NCBI RefSeq assembly: GCF_028748185.1
Contig: NZ_CP118164.1
Coordinates: forward strand, 1,364,001-1,428,000
DNA from: Bremerella sp. P1
GTDB lineage: Bacteria > Planctomycetota > Planctomycetia > Pirellulales > Pirellulaceae
DNA: 64,000 nt
Reading direction: 5' to 3'
Within the stretch, counting starts at the first letter, position 1. Every line of letters begins with the position of its first letter. The notes under the pieces were generated by a model. That model worked only from the letters and a program-made list of their open reading frames with translations, was not told where the DNA came from and ran no database searches. The translations under genes and the position numbers were made by a program. Shown one piece after another: positions 39,463-48,065 of this stretch.

Positions 39463-40764
39463 ATGCCCACCAATCAAACATGTGACGGAGTACGCCGCCG
39501 CGACTTTCTAAAAGTTGGCGTCATGGGCGGCATTGGTCTGAATTTGGCTTCCTACCTATCCCTGGCCGAAGCAGGAGAAGTTTCTGGTGGCGGCCAGGCC
39601 AAGGCCGGGATCTTCGTGAACTTGAACGGCGGACCGACGCACATTGATACGTTCGATCCCAAGCCGGAAGCTCCCAGCGAGTACCGCGGCGAGTTCAAGC
39701 CGATCAAGACGAACGTTCCAGGTATCGAGCTGAGCGAACACCTCCCCAAGCTCGCCCAGCAGGCCGATAAGTATGTCGTCATGCGTGGTGTCTCGCATAC
39801 CCTGGCGGCCCACCAATTGGGTACCGAATACGTCAACACCGGCACGCGTCCGATTGCTTCGCTGCAATATCCCGCTTACGGCTCGATCGTGAGCAAGGAA
39901 TTGGAAACGCCGGAAGATCTTCCACCATTTGTCGCCATCCCGCGTAGCCAGCAGTCGGCCGGCTACCTGGGCGTTAAGTACGCCCCGTTGGCGACCAACA
40001 GCACGCCTCGCCCTGGTCAGGCTTATTCGGTGCGCGGGATAAGCCTGGCCGGCGGGCTGACTATCGACACCGTTGAGCGTCGCCACAAGTTGCTGGCCCA
40101 GCTGGACCAAACGTTTGCCGGTTTTGAATCGGACGACCAGCTGCTCGATGGCTTGGATCGCTTCAGCCACCAGGCTCATGCGATCATTACTTCCAAGCGA
40201 GCCCGTGATGCGTTCGACGTCTCGAAGGAAAACCCTTCGTTCGCCAAGAACTTCGAACAAGACGAGTTCAGCATGAGCTGCTTGCTGGCGATTCGCTTGA
40301 TCGAAAGTGGCGTCCGTTTCGTGACCATCACCAATGGTGGCTGGGACACGCATCAAGACAACTTTGCTCGCTTGAAGGATAACCTGCTTCCCAAGCTGGA
40401 TAACGGCCTGGCATCACTCTTCAACGGACTGCACACCAAAGGCCTGCTGGATTCGACCGGCGTGTTTGTGACCGGTGAATTCGGTCGTACGCCGAAGATC
40501 AATGGCCGCGGTGGTCGCGATCACTACCCTCGTTGCATGACGATGCTGATGGCTGGCGGCGGCGTTCGCGGCGGTCAGGTCATCGGCGAAAGCGATGAGA
40601 AGGCCACCTTGCCGAAGGATGGCATCGGGTTCAAGCCGGACGATGCAGCGGCCTCGTTCTTCTACAACCTCGGCATCGACCACACCAAGGAATACCACAC
40701 GAATACCGGCCGACCGATCACCATCGTGCGTGACGGGCAGGTTATCCGCCAACTCTTCTCGTAA
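39463..40764 (+). CDS. Tat-exported DUF1501 protein
   Basis: 433 residues with a twin-arginine signal (RRRDFLKVG, residues 11-19, then a hydrophobic stretch MGGIGLNLASYLSLAEA). The mature protein has the DUF1501 pattern: GGPTHIDTFDPKP near 56-68, WDTHQDNFARLKDNLLPKLD, FGRTPKINGRGGRDHYPRCM, and TKEYHTNTGRPI at the end. This family belongs to the alkaline-phosphatase/sulfatase superfamily by fold; conserved Asp/His residues (HIDTFD, WDTH, DHYP) are in place to bind metal. Reaction unknown. It follows the DUF1549/1553 gene by 69 bases. Confidence 0.94.
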   Translation: MPTNQTCDGVRRRDFLKVGVMGGIGLNLASYLSLAEAGEVSGGGQAKAGIFVNLNGGPTHIDTFDPKPEAPSEYRGEFKPIKTNVPGIELSEHLPKLAQQADKYVVMRGVSHTLAAHQLGTEYVNTGTRPIASLQYPAYGSIVSKELETPEDLPPFVAIPRSQQSAGYLGVKYAPLATNSTPRPGQAYSVRGISLAGGLTIDTVERRHKLLAQLDQTFAGFESDDQLLDGLDRFSHQAHAIITSKRARDAFDVSKENPSFAKNFEQDEFSMSCLLAIRLIESGVRFVTITNGGWDTHQDNFARLKDNLLPKLDNGLASLFNGLHTKGLLDSTGVFVTGEFGRTPKINGRGGRDHYPRCMTMLMAGGGVRGGQVIGESDEKATLPKDGIGFKPDDAAASFFYNLGIDHTKEYHTNTGRPITIVRDGQVIRQLFS

Positions 40765-40835
40765 GAGAAGCCGAGACACTTTCGCGTTTCACACTTCGTA
40801 TCTTTTCCCCCTTTCCATTTCGGAGTCCCTGTAGT

Positions 40836-41333
40836 ATGTCCCGTTGTCACACCCTGTTGATGTTTGCCCTCGTGGCAGTTTTGTCGGTTGGTACCGCCTT
40901 GGGCGCGGATGATGCCAAGCCGAAGAAGAAACAAGCCAAGGCACCGCAGCGCGGAATCTTTGCTCAAGTTAACAAGCTTGATCTGAGTGCCGAGCAAAAA
41001 GAAAAGGTCGCCGCCATCCAAAAGGAACTCGGCGCCAAGTTGGCCGAACTGACCAAAGCTGTCGGTTTAACCAAGGAAGACCGCCAAGCTCGCATGGCCG
41101 CCATGAAGGAAGCCAAAGAAAAAGGCCTCAAGGGTAAAGAGCTGCAAGAGTACGTCAGCGCGAAAGCTCCTCTGACGGACGAGCAAAAGGAAGCTCAAAA
41201 GGCGGTTGCCGCGTTGAACGGTAAGATCCGTGAAAAGCTGGCCAGCGTCCTGACCGATGAGCAAAAAGAAAAGCTTGGCCTCAATAAGAAGAAGCCAGGT
41301 GCGAATAAGAAAAAGAAGAAAGAAGCCGAATAA
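40836..41333 (+). CDS. small secreted LTxEQ-repeat protein
   Basis: 165 residues with a signal peptide (LLMFALVAVLSVGTALGA). The mature part is Lys/Ala/Glu-rich and helical, with three copies of an LxxEQKE motif: LSAEQKEKVAAIQKEL, LTDEQKEAQKAVAAL and VLTDEQKEKLGL, as found in Spy/CpxP-like periplasmic proteins. The tail is a Lys-rich stretch (KKPGANKKKKKEAE). It follows the DUF1501 gene by 71 bases and closes the sigma block before a terminator. Function unknown. Confidence 0.85.
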   Translation: MSRCHTLLMFALVAVLSVGTALGADDAKPKKKQAKAPQRGIFAQVNKLDLSAEQKEKVAAIQKELGAKLAELTKAVGLTKEDRQARMAAMKEAKEKGLKGKELQEYVSAKAPLTDEQKEAQKAVAALNGKIREKLASVLTDEQKEKLGLNKKKPGANKKKKKEAE

Positions 41334-41395
41334 GCTTCCCGCCTAAGCAAGCCGACGGCGTCCAAGTGTCGTCGTCGGCAGGCTCCTTCGCGAAG

Positions 41396-41424
41396 CGGAC
41401 CGGACGTGTTTCGGTCCGTTTTTT
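41396..41424 (+). terminator. rho-independent terminator ending the sigma block
   Basis: CGGACC (41396-41401) pairs with GGTCCG (41413-41418), followed by TTTTTT. Located 60-90 bases after the last secreted-protein gene and before the GTPase pair. Confidence 0.8.
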
Positions 41425-41538
41425 CGTTTCTTGACCGTAAAATTCCCCTACAACCCGCAAAATCAACCCCAAACCGAGCTTGCCGGATGATCCCCCGGTT
41501 GGCGATGATTCTCTCTGCCGCGTAACCTAAACTATCCC

Positions 41539-43137
41539 ATGAGTTTCTTTCGCCACTTATTAAGCCGAATCCCCATGCCCCAGCCGTGGAAAAACCAGGG
41601 TCTTGGCCTGATCGTGCTGCTCGTCCTTTTGGGACTGGCCATGATCTACGTGCCGGGCTGGATTGCGGACATCATCCGCGAAGGAAACGACCTCGGGCCG
41701 GTTGGCAAATGGATCTACTTCTCGATCGTCGGATTGGGAGCCGCCCTGCTTCTGGGACTTGCCGGTTGGGGCCTCTGGACGCTGGTGATTGCCAAGATCC
41801 GTAAAGAGCGTCGCCGCGAAATGCGGAACCGCAATCCCAACGAACTGACGCCAGACCAGCGCCGCGCCGAGCTCAAAGAAAACCTGGAGAGCATCTCTGA
41901 CCTCCGCGATGAAATGGCCGACGGCGACTTCCGCGATACCGTCGACCCAATGATCGACCGGATCGAAGAGAAGCTGGAAGGGGGAAACCTTGAGATTATC
42001 GCCTTCGGCACAATCAGTAGCGGGAAGTCCTCTCTTTTGAATGCCTTGGCAGGTCGCGATGCGTTCAGCACGGATGTGGTCGGCGGAACCACCGTTCGTC
42101 GCAATCAAGTCGAATGGCCAGGCAACAACAAGGTGCAGCTCATCGATACACCGGGGCTCGGAGAAGTCGACGGAAGCGTACACCAGGAAATCGCGACGCA
42201 CTCGGCTCAAGATGCTGATATCGTCTTACTCGTGGTCGACGGCCCGCTACGTCATAGCGAGTTCCAACTGCTGGAACTTCTGGCCAAGATGGACAAGCGG
42301 GTAATCATCTGCCTGAACAAGGAAGACTGGTTTACCGACGCTGATAAAGCCAAACTCCTCCAACAAATCACTCAGCAAACCAAAGAGATCGTACAGGCCG
42401 ACGATATCCTTTCGGTTCGCAGCCGCTCCACGAAACGAAAACGAATTCGCGTGTTGCCTGACGGCAGCGAAGTGGAAGAAGAAGTGGACGTCCCACTAAG
42501 CATCGAACCACTTGCCCGGCGGATGATGCAAGTCATTAAGAAGGATGGCACGGACTTGCTGCTGGCCAACCTTCTGGTACAGTCTCGCGGACTGGTCGAG
42601 AAAGCCCGTAAAGAGGTCGAGGACTCGATCGACCGCCAGGCCAACCAACTGGTCAACCGATACATGTGGGCCTCTGGCGGAGCTGGGGCATTCACCAATC
42701 CGTTGCCTGTGCCTATGGTCGAACTGGCAGCCGGTGTTGCTATTTCCACCAAGATGGTAATGGACCTGGCCAAGATCTATCGCCAAGATGTCGACCTGGA
42801 TGTCGCCGTCAGCCTGCTGGGTCAGCTAAGCAAACAATTCATTGGCTACCTGGGCGTGCAGATGGCGGCCCCGGTTGTGGCGATGGCAATTGGATCGATG
42901 ATCAAAACCGTTCCCGGCGTGGGAACCGTGTCGGGCATGCTACTCAACGGTATCGTCATGGCCCTGGTCACCCGTTGGATTGGTAACATCTTCATGGTCT
43001 ACTTCAAACACGGTATGCAAGAGCCTGAGGGCGGTCTGGCTGGTCTGGCCCGTCGCGAGTGGGACAAGGTCACCGATTCCGCATACCTGCGTAAACTGGT
43101 TCAGGAAGCCCGACAACGTTATGTCGAACGAAAGTAA
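41539..43137 (+). CDS. membrane GTPase with DUF697-like C-terminus
   Basis: 532 residues. Two transmembrane helices near the N-terminus (about 22-40 and 58-86) precede a basic region (RKERRREMRNR) and a GTPase domain: G1 GTISSGKS (157-164), G3 DTPGLGE, G4 CLNKED. The C-terminal 170 residues contain hydrophobic stretches with PVPMVELAAGVAISTKMVMDLAKIY and GSMIKTVPGVGTVSGMLLNGIVMALV, as in DUF697/YcjF-type GTPases of the Era/dynamin-like group. It may act in membrane or envelope organisation. It overlaps the next GTPase gene by 17 bases, so the two are co-translated and probably partner. Confidence 0.9.
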   Translation: MSFFRHLLSRIPMPQPWKNQGLGLIVLLVLLGLAMIYVPGWIADIIREGNDLGPVGKWIYFSIVGLGAALLLGLAGWGLWTLVIAKIRKERRREMRNRNPNELTPDQRRAELKENLESISDLRDEMADGDFRDTVDPMIDRIEEKLEGGNLEIIAFGTISSGKSSLLNALAGRDAFSTDVVGGTTVRRNQVEWPGNNKVQLIDTPGLGEVDGSVHQEIATHSAQDADIVLLVVDGPLRHSEFQLLELLAKMDKRVIICLNKEDWFTDADKAKLLQQITQQTKEIVQADDILSVRSRSTKRKRIRVLPDGSEVEEEVDVPLSIEPLARRMMQVIKKDGTDLLLANLLVQSRGLVEKARKEVEDSIDRQANQLVNRYMWASGGAGAFTNPLPVPMVELAAGVAISTKMVMDLAKIYRQDVDLDVAVSLLGQLSKQFIGYLGVQMAAPVVAMAIGSMIKTVPGVGTVSGMLLNGIVMALVTRWIGNIFMVYFKHGMQEPEGGLAGLARREWDKVTDSAYLRKLVQEARQRYVERK

Positions 43138-44539
43138 CGACAACCTAACCCCCGATCAGCCGCCAACGACCGATGCAGGCTTCGCCACGGCCCCTCCTTC
43201 CGAGGAAGCGGTATCTGCGGACGATCGTCGATACATCGAAGCGTTGCAGTCGGTACGGCATACGCTCGACCGCTTCCGCGGATGTAGCGATAAAGAGAAG
43301 GAACTCTTGCGGCAAGACCTCGGTCAGCTCCAGAACATGGAGGCGAAACTGACCAGTGGCCGCGTCGAGATCGTCGTCTTCGGTGAAATCAGCACCGGCA
43401 AGTCAGCTTTGATCAATGCCTTGGTCGGCAAGGCGGTCACCCAGGTTGATATCCAAGGGGGATGGACCAAAGAGGTCTGGCATGTTGCCTGGGAAGGCGC
43501 CGGTTACCGGATTCCTGGCCTCGCGGATAGCGAAGTCGTTTTGATCGACACGCCTGGCATCAACGAAGTGGGCGGTGCCGATCGTGGAGAAATGGCCCAA
43601 GACACCGCTCGCCAAGCCGACGTAATCTTGTTCGTGATTGACTCCGACATGAACGAGACCGAGTATTCGGCTCTCATGTCCCTGGCCAACGTGAACAAGC
43701 CGATCATCGTCGTTCTGAATAAGATCGATCAGTATTCACCCAAAGAACGAGAACGTCTTGAGGTGATTCTCAATGAGCGTCTTGCTGGTATCATTCCCCC
43801 GGAAAGCATCGTCGAGACCGCCGCAGCGCCGAAGGAAGTCGAGTACATCATCCAACAGGCCGACGGTACCGAACGCAGCGAGTGGCGAACGCCGCCGCCG
43901 AAGGTCGAAGATCTGAAGTTGCGACTGCTGGAAGTTCTGGAAGAAGACGGGCTCGGATTATTAGCCCTGAATGCGGCCATGTACGCGGCCGACAAGTCTG
44001 ACCGAGTCGCATCGCTGAAAGTGAAGATTCGCGAGCACCGTGCAAACCAGACAATCTGGAGCTTCGCCGTCGTGAAAGCAACCGCGGTGGCGGTGAACCC
44101 GGCCCCGGTTTTTGACGTGCTGGGAGGTAGCGCCGTCGATATCGCCATGCTAAGGGCCTTGGCCCATATTTATGGCATCGAGATGACCTGGTCAAATATC
44201 GAGAAGCTGGCCTCGAGTATCCTTCAGGCAGCCGGCTGGACCATTACCGCGGAGCTTGGTACCCACGCATTGAGTTCGGTCGTGAAGACGCTCACACTCG
44301 GCTGGGGCACTGTTCTCACGGCTGTCCCTCAGGGAGGCGCCGCCGGCTACGGAAGTTACATCGTCGGCAAAGCGGCCAAGTACTACTTCGAGCACGGTGC
44401 CAGCTGGGGTGACGAAGGCCCCAAGACCGTCGTGAAGCGAATCCTGGAAGAGACCGACAAGAAGTCCGTGGTACAGGACCTGAAGGCAGAGATCCAGAAG
44501 AAGCTACACTTGAACCGGCACTCGGGCAGCGGGACTTAG
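43121..44539 (+). CDS. second GTPase with DUF697-like C-terminus
   Basis: 472 residues from the ATG at 43121 inside the end of the previous gene; a longer frame in the same phase only re-reads the neighbour. An acidic N-terminus without membrane helices leads to a GTPase domain: G1 GEISTGKS (88-95), G3 DTPGINE, G4 VLNKID. The C-terminal part has NPAPVFDVLGGSAVDIAMLRALAHIYGIEM and hydrophobic segments that match the first protein's pattern of VELAAG ... DLAKIY. The pair therefore looks like an ancient duplication, one copy membrane-anchored and one more soluble. Confidence 0.9.
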   Translation: MSNESNDNLTPDQPPTTDAGFATAPPSEEAVSADDRRYIEALQSVRHTLDRFRGCSDKEKELLRQDLGQLQNMEAKLTSGRVEIVVFGEISTGKSALINALVGKAVTQVDIQGGWTKEVWHVAWEGAGYRIPGLADSEVVLIDTPGINEVGGADRGEMAQDTARQADVILFVIDSDMNETEYSALMSLANVNKPIIVVLNKIDQYSPKERERLEVILNERLAGIIPPESIVETAAAPKEVEYIIQQADGTERSEWRTPPPKVEDLKLRLLEVLEEDGLGLLALNAAMYAADKSDRVASLKVKIREHRANQTIWSFAVVKATAVAVNPAPVFDVLGGSAVDIAMLRALAHIYGIEMTWSNIEKLASSILQAAGWTITAELGTHALSSVVKTLTLGWGTVLTAVPQGGAAGYGSYIVGKAAKYYFEHGASWGDEGPKTVVKRILEETDKKSVVQDLKAEIQKKLHLNRHSGSGT

Positions 44540-44668
44540 TCATTCTTCGTGGGATGCGTGCGTTCATTTTCCTCGCAATTCGCGGAGTGTTTCGATAGAC
44601 TAATTGGTCGAATCCTTCCGCGTTTTCCGCACCTCCTCTTCGCTTCTTCTCGCCTCGCAGGTCATGCT

Positions 44669-46627
44669 ATGAATCGCTCCATGCTTTGGTTGCCCGTTTG
44701 CATCGCGTCCTTATTCACCGCGTCGGCACAATCCGCTGAATGGACGCTATCGCAAATGGTAACCGTCGATGGGAATCAGCCGACTTATCACGGCAAGCCG
44801 GTTCCCGATGATCTGATCAACCCATGGCCGGCAGAGCTAGAAGCCGAGTTCCAAGCTCGTGCCCGATCAATCCTGGAAGCTCAAACGTCCGATGGCATGC
44901 CGCGAGGAAACACGTTTTTCGAGAACGAAAAGCGGACCTATGGCTACCTGATGGCTCATGCCCTGGCAGGCAAATCCGAGGCGGCAATGGAGAAGCTCCA
45001 GGAACGCGACCATCAACATCAAGAGTGGCACAAAGAGACAGAGGGGATCGACTTCTATGCCTGTTTCACCCTGAAGCATCAAATGCGGAAGTACTTCTAC
45101 TTCGGCGATTTGATGGACCCCGCCTACAAAAAGCAAATGTACGAAGGGGGCAAGAAGTGGACGGCTCAAGATCCAATGCGGCGGCCTCATTACGCCTACG
45201 AACAAGGCAAACAGGGATGGGGACCGGACGCACGCAATAGCTGGGTCGACATCCGGAGTACCGAGAATCTTTATCTCATGCGTGTCACTAGTGTTTACTT
45301 GATGGCCGAGGAAACCGGCAACCGTGACACAACGGCCAAGTATAAGCAAGAGATTTTAAACTACGCGAAAACCCTCTATCGTGTTGGAATCGGGGAATGG
45401 GACTCGGAGAACTACCATGGCCATTCCGTTGCACCGCTGCTGAATCTGTATGACTTTGCCAAGGACAAGGAAGTCAAAAGTGCTGCCAAGGCCTGTCTCG
45501 ATTTCTTCGCGGCAGCAGGGGCACTTAAGTATTGGCGCGGTGGATTCAACGGCCCCACGAAACGAGATTACAACCACGCCCAGCCGTTTGGTGGCAGCGC
45601 GGCCAATTCGCTTTGGGTTTGGTTCGGTGATCATCCCTCGGGTAAAGCCGACCACTGGGAATCGGATGAGATCCACCAAATCACCAGCCGCTATCGTCCG
45701 CCACTTGCCGTCGTAAAATTAGCCCGCAAAGAATTCGAGAAGCCGGTCGAAGTCTTCGCCGGCAAACCACCCTACTCCGCGACCACCGGACACCAATTCG
45801 ATGCACAGCCGGAATACTCGGAAACGCAGTACATCGGTCACAGCTATCAAATGGGGTCGCTAACCGGGGGAACGTCGCCCGATGGGGGCGATGTCAATGG
45901 ATTCAAGATACTGGTTTGGGACAAGGACGAAGGTGCCGTGGCGCTGCACGCCGGCCCAACCGACAAGCCAATGTATGTTGGCTCCCCCATGTACCAAAGT
46001 GGCATCGTCAGTGCCCAGAACCGCGTGGCACAGCAAGAGAACCTGGCGATATGGTTATCCCAGGATGGCAAATCTCCGTGGATCTGGGTGATCCCTAAGT
46101 CCATTCAGGTTCGTCAGAATGGCGAGATCACCTTTCTCGAGTGTACTAAGACGTGGATCGCCATTCGTCCACTGGGGACAACGTCATGGAAGCTCGACCA
46201 GCAGCTGACTTCAGAAATCGAACAAGACAAGAAGTCACGATTCGCAAATCACCAAGTCCTGAGTTGCCGTGGTCAGGGTGAAGCCTTTTGCGGCTTCGCG
46301 ATCGAAGTAGGAGAACGCGAGTCACATCGCTCTTTCGAGCAATTCCAGAAGGCCGTTCAACAAGCGGAAGTCGATACGAGCGAACTGAAAAATGGAATCG
46401 TTCGCTATAAGTCCACCGATGGAAAGTGGCTTGGCATCCACTGGAACGATGATCCGCTCGACCTGGGTGTCTGGCGAAACGGAAGTCGTCGTGAACTGAA
46501 AAACACGCCGCTCTATGAAAGTTCGATCCTATCTGCCCAATGGGGACAAGGTAAACTTTCCGTTCGCTGCGGAGATGAGTCTTTCACATGCACGGTAGAC
46601 GAAGAAGGCCTCGCTACGTTCGAGTAG
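44669..46627 (+). CDS. secreted protein resembling polysaccharide lyases (unassigned)
   Basis: 652 residues from the ATG at 44669, where a signal peptide begins (LWLPVCIASLFTASAQSAE); an upstream frame adds 40 residues without one. The first 350 residues are helical and rich in Trp/Tyr/His with conserved-looking stretches (EGIDFYACFTLKHQMRKYFYFGD; DSENYHGHSVAPLLNLYDFA; GGFNGPTKRDYNHAQPFGG). The second half is beta-rich (MVGSPMYQSGIVSAQNRVAQQENLAIW). An alpha/alpha toroid followed by beta-sandwich is the architecture of several polysaccharide lyases, and Tyr/His in NYHGH could be catalytic, but I cannot assign a family. Probably periplasmic or secreted. Confidence 0.8.
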   Translation: MNRSMLWLPVCIASLFTASAQSAEWTLSQMVTVDGNQPTYHGKPVPDDLINPWPAELEAEFQARARSILEAQTSDGMPRGNTFFENEKRTYGYLMAHALAGKSEAAMEKLQERDHQHQEWHKETEGIDFYACFTLKHQMRKYFYFGDLMDPAYKKQMYEGGKKWTAQDPMRRPHYAYEQGKQGWGPDARNSWVDIRSTENLYLMRVTSVYLMAEETGNRDTTAKYKQEILNYAKTLYRVGIGEWDSENYHGHSVAPLLNLYDFAKDKEVKSAAKACLDFFAAAGALKYWRGGFNGPTKRDYNHAQPFGGSAANSLWVWFGDHPSGKADHWESDEIHQITSRYRPPLAVVKLARKEFEKPVEVFAGKPPYSATTGHQFDAQPEYSETQYIGHSYQMGSLTGGTSPDGGDVNGFKILVWDKDEGAVALHAGPTDKPMYVGSPMYQSGIVSAQNRVAQQENLAIWLSQDGKSPWIWVIPKSIQVRQNGEITFLECTKTWIAIRPLGTTSWKLDQQLTSEIEQDKKSRFANHQVLSCRGQGEAFCGFAIEVGERESHRSFEQFQKAVQQAEVDTSELKNGIVRYKSTDGKWLGIHWNDDPLDLGVWRNGSRRELKNTPLYESSILSAQWGQGKLSVRCGDESFTCTVDEEGLATFE

Positions 46628-46636
46628 GCAAGATGC

Positions 46637-47059
46637 CTACTTCGCGGCATGACTCTGCTCAGCTTCCTCAATCCCGCGTTCGATCATCTGCTGAAGTACG
46701 TCCTGATCGACATCCGCGAGTCGCTTGATGTAAAGACACCCTTTCCCGGTCTTATGCTTGCCCAGCTTCTCCAGAAGCGGTGCCATTTGCTGAATATCGC
46801 ATGTCAGATATAAGCTGATCTGACCTTTGCGGGGGGCAAAGCCAACCATCATGATATCGCCTTCGCGACCCGATTCGTACTTGTAGTGATGCGTGCCAAA
46901 GCCGACGATGCTAGGTCCCCACATAACGGCTCTTTCGCCAGTAGCGGCCCGCATCATCTTGACCAACTGCTTACAGTCTTTCTTCTGCTGAGGATCCTCC
47001 AACGCGTCGATATACTTCGCTGCGCTGACTTTGGTCGGTTGCGTTTTGTTTTCCGCCAT
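46637..47059 (-). CDS. DUF1801 domain protein
   Basis: 140 residues. The family pattern is clear: AAKYIDALEDPQQKKDCKQLVKMMRAATGERAVMWGPSIVGFGTHHYKY, then DIMMVGFAPRKGQISLYLT and a Cys/Lys-rich segment (GKGCLYIKRLADVD). Small YdhG-like proteins of this type have a compact alpha/beta fold; their role is unknown. Lone gene, convergent with the lyase-like gene with only nine bases between the stops, and divergent from deoC. Confidence 0.9.
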   Translation of the reverse strand: MAENKTQPTKVSAAKYIDALEDPQQKKDCKQLVKMMRAATGERAVMWGPSIVGFGTHHYKYESGREGDIMMVGFAPRKGQISLYLTCDIQQMAPLLEKLGKHKTGKGCLYIKRLADVDQDVLQQMIERGIEEAEQSHAAK

Positions 47060-47223
47060 CGCTTTCTATGCCCTACCGATTGCGAATTCAGATGAGAGAT
47101 TCTTTTCCTAAGATACCATGGACGAAATCCGACAAGCAAACCTTGCGATGCAATCAGCCCAAGGGCAAATGCACTACAATGGAAAAGATGGCGTCACCCC
47201 GGCAACTCAAGGAAGAATCCCTC

Positions 47224-47991
47224 ATGCGACCAAGCTACGAAGAACTGGCCAAGATGATCGACCATGCCCTGCTGCATCCGACCATGACGGACGAGCAGAT
47301 GGAAGCTGGTTGTCAGGCTGCGATAAAGTACGGTGTCGCGTCGGTGTGTATCAAACCCTACTACGTCCGTCGCGCGGCCCAATTACTTCAGGGTAGTGAC
47401 GTGCTGGTCGGAACGGTCATCGGCTTCCCTCACGGCAGCAACCTCACCGAAATCAAACGACAGGAAACCCAACTGGCTTGCCAGGACGGAGCCGCCGAGA
47501 TCGACATGGTGATCAACGTAGGCAAGGCAATCAGCGGTGACTGGCAGTACGTCCAGCAAGACATCGAAGCCGTCTGCAACGAAGCCCATAAACATGGCGC
47601 AAAGGTCAAAGTAATCATCGAGAACGATTACCTGGCCAGTGGCGGGGGCGGTCTGGACGGAGACGCATTGAAATCGAAGCTATGCCAGATCAGCGAAGCG
47701 GCTGGCGCGGACTGGGTGAAAACCTCCACCGGATTCGGCTTCGTTAAGCAGTCTGGTGGAGGCTACAACTATCAAGGGGCAACCGAGCATGATTTGAAGC
47801 TGATGCGTGAGGCTGTTTCCGAATCGGTGCAAGTCAAAGCGTCTGGCGGCGTACGCGATCTGGAAGGCCTCCTTCGCGTGCGGGAACTTGGGGCATCTCG
47901 CTGTGGTACCAGCGCTACGGCGCAGATCCTTGATGCTTATGGTCGAGACGAATCCATCGGCAGTGGAAAGCTGGGCGGCGGCGGATACTAA
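47224..47991 (+). CDS. deoC: deoxyribose-phosphate aldolase DeoC
   Basis: 255 residues from the ATG at 47224 with AAGGAAG eight bases before it; an upstream frame of 52 extra residues is not needed. It cleaves 2-deoxyribose-5-phosphate to glyceraldehyde-3-phosphate and acetaldehyde in nucleoside catabolism. Class I aldolase residues are present: the Schiff-base lysine K166 in DWVKTSTGFG, the relay lysine K205 in VKASGGVRD, and Asp in EIDMVINVG. TIM barrel. No other deo gene is near. Confidence 0.97.
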   Translation: MRPSYEELAKMIDHALLHPTMTDEQMEAGCQAAIKYGVASVCIKPYYVRRAAQLLQGSDVLVGTVIGFPHGSNLTEIKRQETQLACQDGAAEIDMVINVGKAISGDWQYVQQDIEAVCNEAHKHGAKVKVIIENDYLASGGGGLDGDALKSKLCQISEAAGADWVKTSTGFGFVKQSGGGYNYQGATEHDLKLMREAVSESVQVKASGGVRDLEGLLRVRELGASRCGTSATAQILDAYGRDESIGSGKLGGGGY

Positions 47992-48065
47992 AGCTCGCCT
48001 CGATCTTGGGCAGGTTGGTAGAATGCATAAGACACGTCCGACTCATTCGATCTTCTACTGCGACC

